From NCBI GenBank assembly GCA_964540415.1, contig CAZIMM010000088.1, positions 1 to 8,785 of the forward strand: a DNA stretch of 8,785 nt, read 5' to 3'. Below, piece after piece: positions 6,490-8,785 of the stretch. A program made the position numbers and the translations under genes. How positions within the stretch are numbered: the first letter of the stretch is position 1; every line of letters begins with the position of its first letter. This stretch comes from CAZIMM01 sp964540415. Its GTDB lineage: Bacteria; Bacillota; Clostridia; Oscillospirales; Acutalibacteraceae. A model generated the notes under the pieces. The model was not told the DNA's origin. It was given only the letters and a program-made list of their open reading frames with translations, and searched no databases.

Positions 6490-7316
6490 CTCTCCGCCTC
6501 CCCGGTTATCAGTTTTTTGTAGATGTCACCCTTTTTGAAGCCGCTGATTTCGGCAGCCCGCTTTGCAGCCTCGCTAGCGCCCGTGCCGCAGTCGATCATT
6601 TCGCGTGCGAACTCAACTGCCTGTTCAAGTGACATTTCCGCATCCTCCCACTCGGGCGCACCGGCAACAATCAAAACCATTTCTCCCTTGAGAGAGCCGT
6701 CGGCATAGTCCCGCGCGGCGGCGGAAAGAGTTGTGCGGATAACCTGCTCATGCACCTTTGTCAGCTCCCTGACAATGGCAACCTCGCGGTCGCCGAGAGT
6801 GCCTGCGAGGTCTGTGAGAGTGGCGGGCAGCTTGTGCGGTGCTTCATAGAAAATCATCGTTCTGTGCTCTGTGCGCAGGGAATCGAGATGGGCGCGGCGG
6901 CTCAGCTTGTTCATGCTCAGAAAGCCCTCAAACGTGAAGCGTCCGGAGGGCATACCGGAAATTGCAAGCGCACTCGCAAACGCCGTGGGACCCGGAACCG
7001 CAACAACGGCTATCCCCCGCTTGCGGCATTCCCTGACAAGGTCCTCACCGGGGTCCGATATTGCGGGCATACCCGCGTCGGTGACAAGGCAGCAGCTTTC
7101 GCCCGCGAGCAGGCGCGCAACAATTTTTTCACCGCAGGCACGGCGGTTGTGCTCATGATAGCTGAGCATCGGTTTTTTGATTTCAAAGCGGCTCAGCAGC
7201 TTGGCGGTCACGCGGGTGTCCTCGGCGGCAATGAAGTCGCAGGACTCAAGAGCCTCGACGGCACGCGGCGAAAAATCACCGAGATTGCCTATCGGAGTGC
7301 CGACAACGTAAAGCAT
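6486..7316 (-). CDS. rsmI: 16S rRNA (cytidine-1402-2'-O)-methyltransferase RsmI
   Basis: RsmI uses S-adenosylmethionine to methylate the ribose of C1402 in the 30S decoding centre. The 276-residue protein matches the family in length and motifs: VGTPIGNLGD (5-14), AAEDTR (30-35), SYHEHN (52-57), VTDAGMPAISDPG (78-90), VPGP (107-110), FEGFL (129-133), YEAPHKL (157-163), RELTK (183-187) and KGE (210-212). It has the tetrapyrrole methylase fold and a short C-terminal helical region with GASEAAKRAAE. The start is ATG 7316, with AGGCGGTG about seven bases upstream. It lies 31 bases after the YabB-type methyltransferase gene, the same pairing as in Bacillus (yabB-yazA-yabC), although the small yazA gene between them is absent here. 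Confidence 0.96.
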   Translation of the reverse strand: MLYVVGTPIGNLGDFSPRAVEALESCDFIAAEDTRVTAKLLSRFEIKKPMLSYHEHNRRACGEKIVARLLAGESCCLVTDAGMPAISDPGEDLVRECRKRGIAVVAVPGPTAFASALAISGMPSGRFTFEGFLSMNKLSRRAHLDSLRTEHRTMIFYEAPHKLPATLTDLAGTLGDREVAIVRELTKVHEQVIRTTLSAAARDYADGSLKGEMVLIVAGAPEWEDAEMSLEQAVEFAREMIDCGTGASEAAKRAAEISGFKKGDIYKKLITGEAER

Positions 7317-7347
7317 TCAAAATCACCGCCTGTTTGAAAATTTTCTG

Positions 7348-8079
7348 TTATTTACTGTAGTAATCGCCCATGAGCGCCTTCATTTCATCGGAATATTCCG
7401 CGCCGGTGCCGTGGACAAAAAAGGTTTTTTCATAAATCATGCCGGGTTTACCGCCGCGTCTTCCCTCAACAAGAATAAGCCACGGCGCAGCGCCCTCACG
7501 GGCGGCAACGGGTCTGAGCTTTTTCGGCTCGATGCCGTTTGCGCGCATTGAGCAAAGCACATCCGCGAGCCTCTCGGGGCGCTGGCACAGGCAGAATCTG
7601 CCCGAATATTTGAGCAGCCTCGCCGCCGCTTTCACAACGTCATCAAGGGTGCAGCCCGTCTCGCTCCTTGCGAGCAGAGCAGCTTCTTCACGGTTATCAT
7701 AGCCTGAACCCGCCTTGAAATACGGCGGATTGGCACTGACAAGGCTGTATTCCCCCGCTCCGAGGACTCCGTCAAGCCCGCGCAGGTCGGCGTTGACAAT
7801 CTTCAGCTTTTCCTCCGCCGCGCTCATTTCAACGCTCTGCCGCATTTGTGCGCAGGCATCCGGATGAATTTCGACAGCTGCAATTTCGCGGCACAGCCCG
7901 TCCCTGCACCAAAGAAGGGGGATGATGCCGCAGCCGCTGCAAAGGTCACAGGCACGGTCATTTTTATGCGGCGCGGAAAAAGCGGCAAGCAGCATGGCGT
8001 CTGTGCCGAAGCCGTGCCGCTTTGTCACCGAAACATATATTCCTCCGCCGAGGTTCTCTGCTTTTACTCCGCTGTCCAC
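7348..8079 (-). CDS. TrmN6/YabB-type N6-adenine methyltransferase (likely tRNA)
   Basis: This 243-residue SAM-dependent methyltransferase belongs to the TrmN6 (YfiC)/YabB group. It has the N-terminal block HGFGTDAMLLAAF (22-34), the SAM-binding loop CDLCSGCGIIPLL (44-56), the acidic AAVEIH (67-72), and the catalytic NPPY (117-120) typical of N6-adenine methylation. In Escherichia coli TrmN6 methylates A37 of tRNA1(Val); the Gram-positive YabB group is less well characterised, so the exact target is inferred. The start is GTG 8079, separated from the glycyl-tRNA synthetase TAG (8083-8085) by a single CGC codon in the same frame. No clear Shine-Dalgarno site precedes it. It is therefore probably translated by reinitiation after the synthetase stop. 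An internal start would remove conserved residues, so the GTG is preferred. rsmI follows after 31 bases. Confidence 0.87.
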   Translation of the reverse strand: MDSGVKAENLGGGIYVSVTKRHGFGTDAMLLAAFSAPHKNDRACDLCSGCGIIPLLWCRDGLCREIAAVEIHPDACAQMRQSVEMSAAEEKLKIVNADLRGLDGVLGAGEYSLVSANPPYFKAGSGYDNREEAALLARSETGCTLDDVVKAAARLLKYSGRFCLCQRPERLADVLCSMRANGIEPKKLRPVAAREGAAPWLILVEGRRGGKPGMIYEKTFFVHGTGAEYSDEMKALMGDYYSK

Positions 8080-8082
8080 GCG

Positions 8083-8785
8083 CTAAAAAGCAATCTTTGC
8101 GCCGATATAGTCGGCAAGAGCTTCGATTGCCACACGCTCCTGCTGCATGGAATCCCTTTCGCGCACTGTTACGCAGCCGTCCTCCACGCTGTCAAAATCG
8201 TAGGTTATGCAGAACGGCGTGCCGATTTCATCCTGGCGGCGGTAACGCTTGCCGATTGAACCGGCATCGTCATACTCGCACATGAACTCCTTTGAAAGCG
8301 CGGTGTAAACACTTTCCGCCTGCTCTCCGAGCTTTTTGGAAAGAGGAAGAACAGCCGCCTTGATCGGCGCAAGTGCCGGGTGAAGGCGAAGCACAACGCG
8401 GGTATCGTTCTTTTCAGCATCCACAACCTCCTCGTCATATGCATCAACAAGGAAGGCAAGGGCGACCCTGTCCGCTCCGAGGGACGGCTCAATGACGTAG
8501 GGAAGATATTTTTCGTTTGTGGTCTGGTCAAAGTATTCAAGGCTCTTTCCGGAGGTGTTCTGGTGCTGTGTCAAGTCAAAGTTTGTGCGGCTTGCAACGC
8601 CCCACAGCTCGCCCCAGCCGAACGGGAAAAGGAACTCAAAGTCGGTTGTCGCGTTTGAATAGTGCGAAAGCTCCTTCTGCTCATGGTCGCGCAGACGCAG
8701 GCTGTCCGTCTTGATTCCGAGACTCATCAGCCAGTCACGGCAGAAGTTTTTCCAGTAAGCGAACCAGTCCAGCTCTGTGCCGGGC
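8083..8785 (-). CDS. glyQS: Glycyl-tRNA synthetase, dimeric type, C-terminal part (cut by window edge)
   Basis: This is the class II enzyme that charges tRNA-Gly with glycine, of the single-chain homodimeric type (like the enzymes of Thermus, archaea and eukaryotes), not the alpha2-beta2 type. The frame is open to the right edge; the 58 bases beyond the internal ATG at 8727 translate to PGTELDWFAYWKNFCRDWL, which matches the family, so the gene continues outside the window. Visible are LRLRDHEQKELSHYSNAT, the signature PFGWGELWG, and class II motif 3 near EPSLGADRVALAFL. The C-terminal anticodon-binding domain follows and ends with VTVRERDSMQQERV and a short helix. The stop is TAG at 8083-8085. 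The C terminus has normal family length. It heads the visible operon. Confidence 0.95.
   Translation of the reverse strand, partial: PGTELDWFAYWKNFCRDWLMSLGIKTDSLRLRDHEQKELSHYSNATTDFEFLFPFGWGELWGVASRTNFDLTQHQNTSGKSLEYFDQTTNEKYLPYVIEPSLGADRVALAFLVDAYDEEVVDAEKNDTRVVLRLHPALAPIKAAVLPLSKKLGEQAESVYTALSKEFMCEYDDAGSIGKRYRRQDEIGTPFCITYDFDSVEDGCVTVRERDSMQQERVAIEALADYIGAKIAF

Noticed and set aside
5948..6538. Long plus-strand open frame (196 codons) opposite glxK and rsmI
   Set aside because: It is antisense to two strongly recognisable genes, its translation is Ser/Pro/Ala-rich low-complexity protein without a recognisable domain, and it has no supporting ribosome site. It is a by-product of codon bias on the other strand.
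7317..7347. A YazA-like (GIY-YIG) small gene between the two methyltransferase genes, as in Bacillus
   Set aside because: The gap is only 31 bases and holds just the ribosome site of rsmI.
8083..8085. TAG as a pyrrolysine or other recoded codon joining the synthetase to the methyltransferase
   Set aside because: The synthetase already ends at the family's usual C terminus before the TAG, and the methyltransferase begins with its own GTG. There is no need for recoding to explain either protein.

Overview
All supported genes in this window lie on the minus strand. Base composition is balanced. The gene families point to a low-to-mid-GC Firmicute of the class Clostridia, possibly a gut-type Oscillospirales or Ruminococcaceae relative. 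The reasons are a type III glutamine synthetase, a dimeric (alpha2) glycyl-tRNA synthetase, a YabB/RsmI pair as in Bacillus and Clostridium, purine-rich Shine-Dalgarno sites, and frequent TTG and GTG starts. This placement is inference; no rRNA gene is present to confirm it.

In transcription order (high to low coordinates), the right half is a tight run of housekeeping genes. It holds the 3' part of glycyl-tRNA synthetase (8083-8785, cut by the window edge), a TrmN6/YabB-type tRNA methyltransferase (7348-8079), RsmI (6486-7316), a glycerate 2-kinase (5380-6489), a NagD-like HAD phosphatase (4579-5367), and a zinc-ribbon protein with about six membrane helices (3831-4556). Gaps run from a 4-base overlap to about 31 bases and no internal terminator is visible, so this looks like one operon joining translation genes to a small glycerate/phosphatase module.

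A good sigma-A-type promoter with an extended -10 (3769-3797) then starts a second unit. Its first gene is a single-chain Wzz plus BY-type tyrosine kinase (1928-3736) that carries about 25 tyrosines in a Gly-Tyr repeat near the C terminus. The next gene, 36 bases on, is a membrane-embedded M28 metallopeptidase (638-1891) in which two hydrophobic segments interrupt the catalytic domain between the first and second zinc ligands. No other exopolysaccharide genes are visible.

At the left edge is the N-terminal part of type III glutamine synthetase (glnN, 1-485). A near-consensus promoter (559-587) lies upstream of it, and a strong terminator-like hairpin (510-543) lies between that promoter and the start codon. 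The arrangement suggests conditional termination or another leader-based control of nitrogen assimilation.

No tRNA, rRNA, CRISPR array, insertion sequence or phage gene was seen. The longest gene-free stretch is 152 bases (486-637). The points most worth a second look are the glnN leader, the kinase tyrosine tail and the M28 architecture. I found no evidence of a wholly new multi-gene system.
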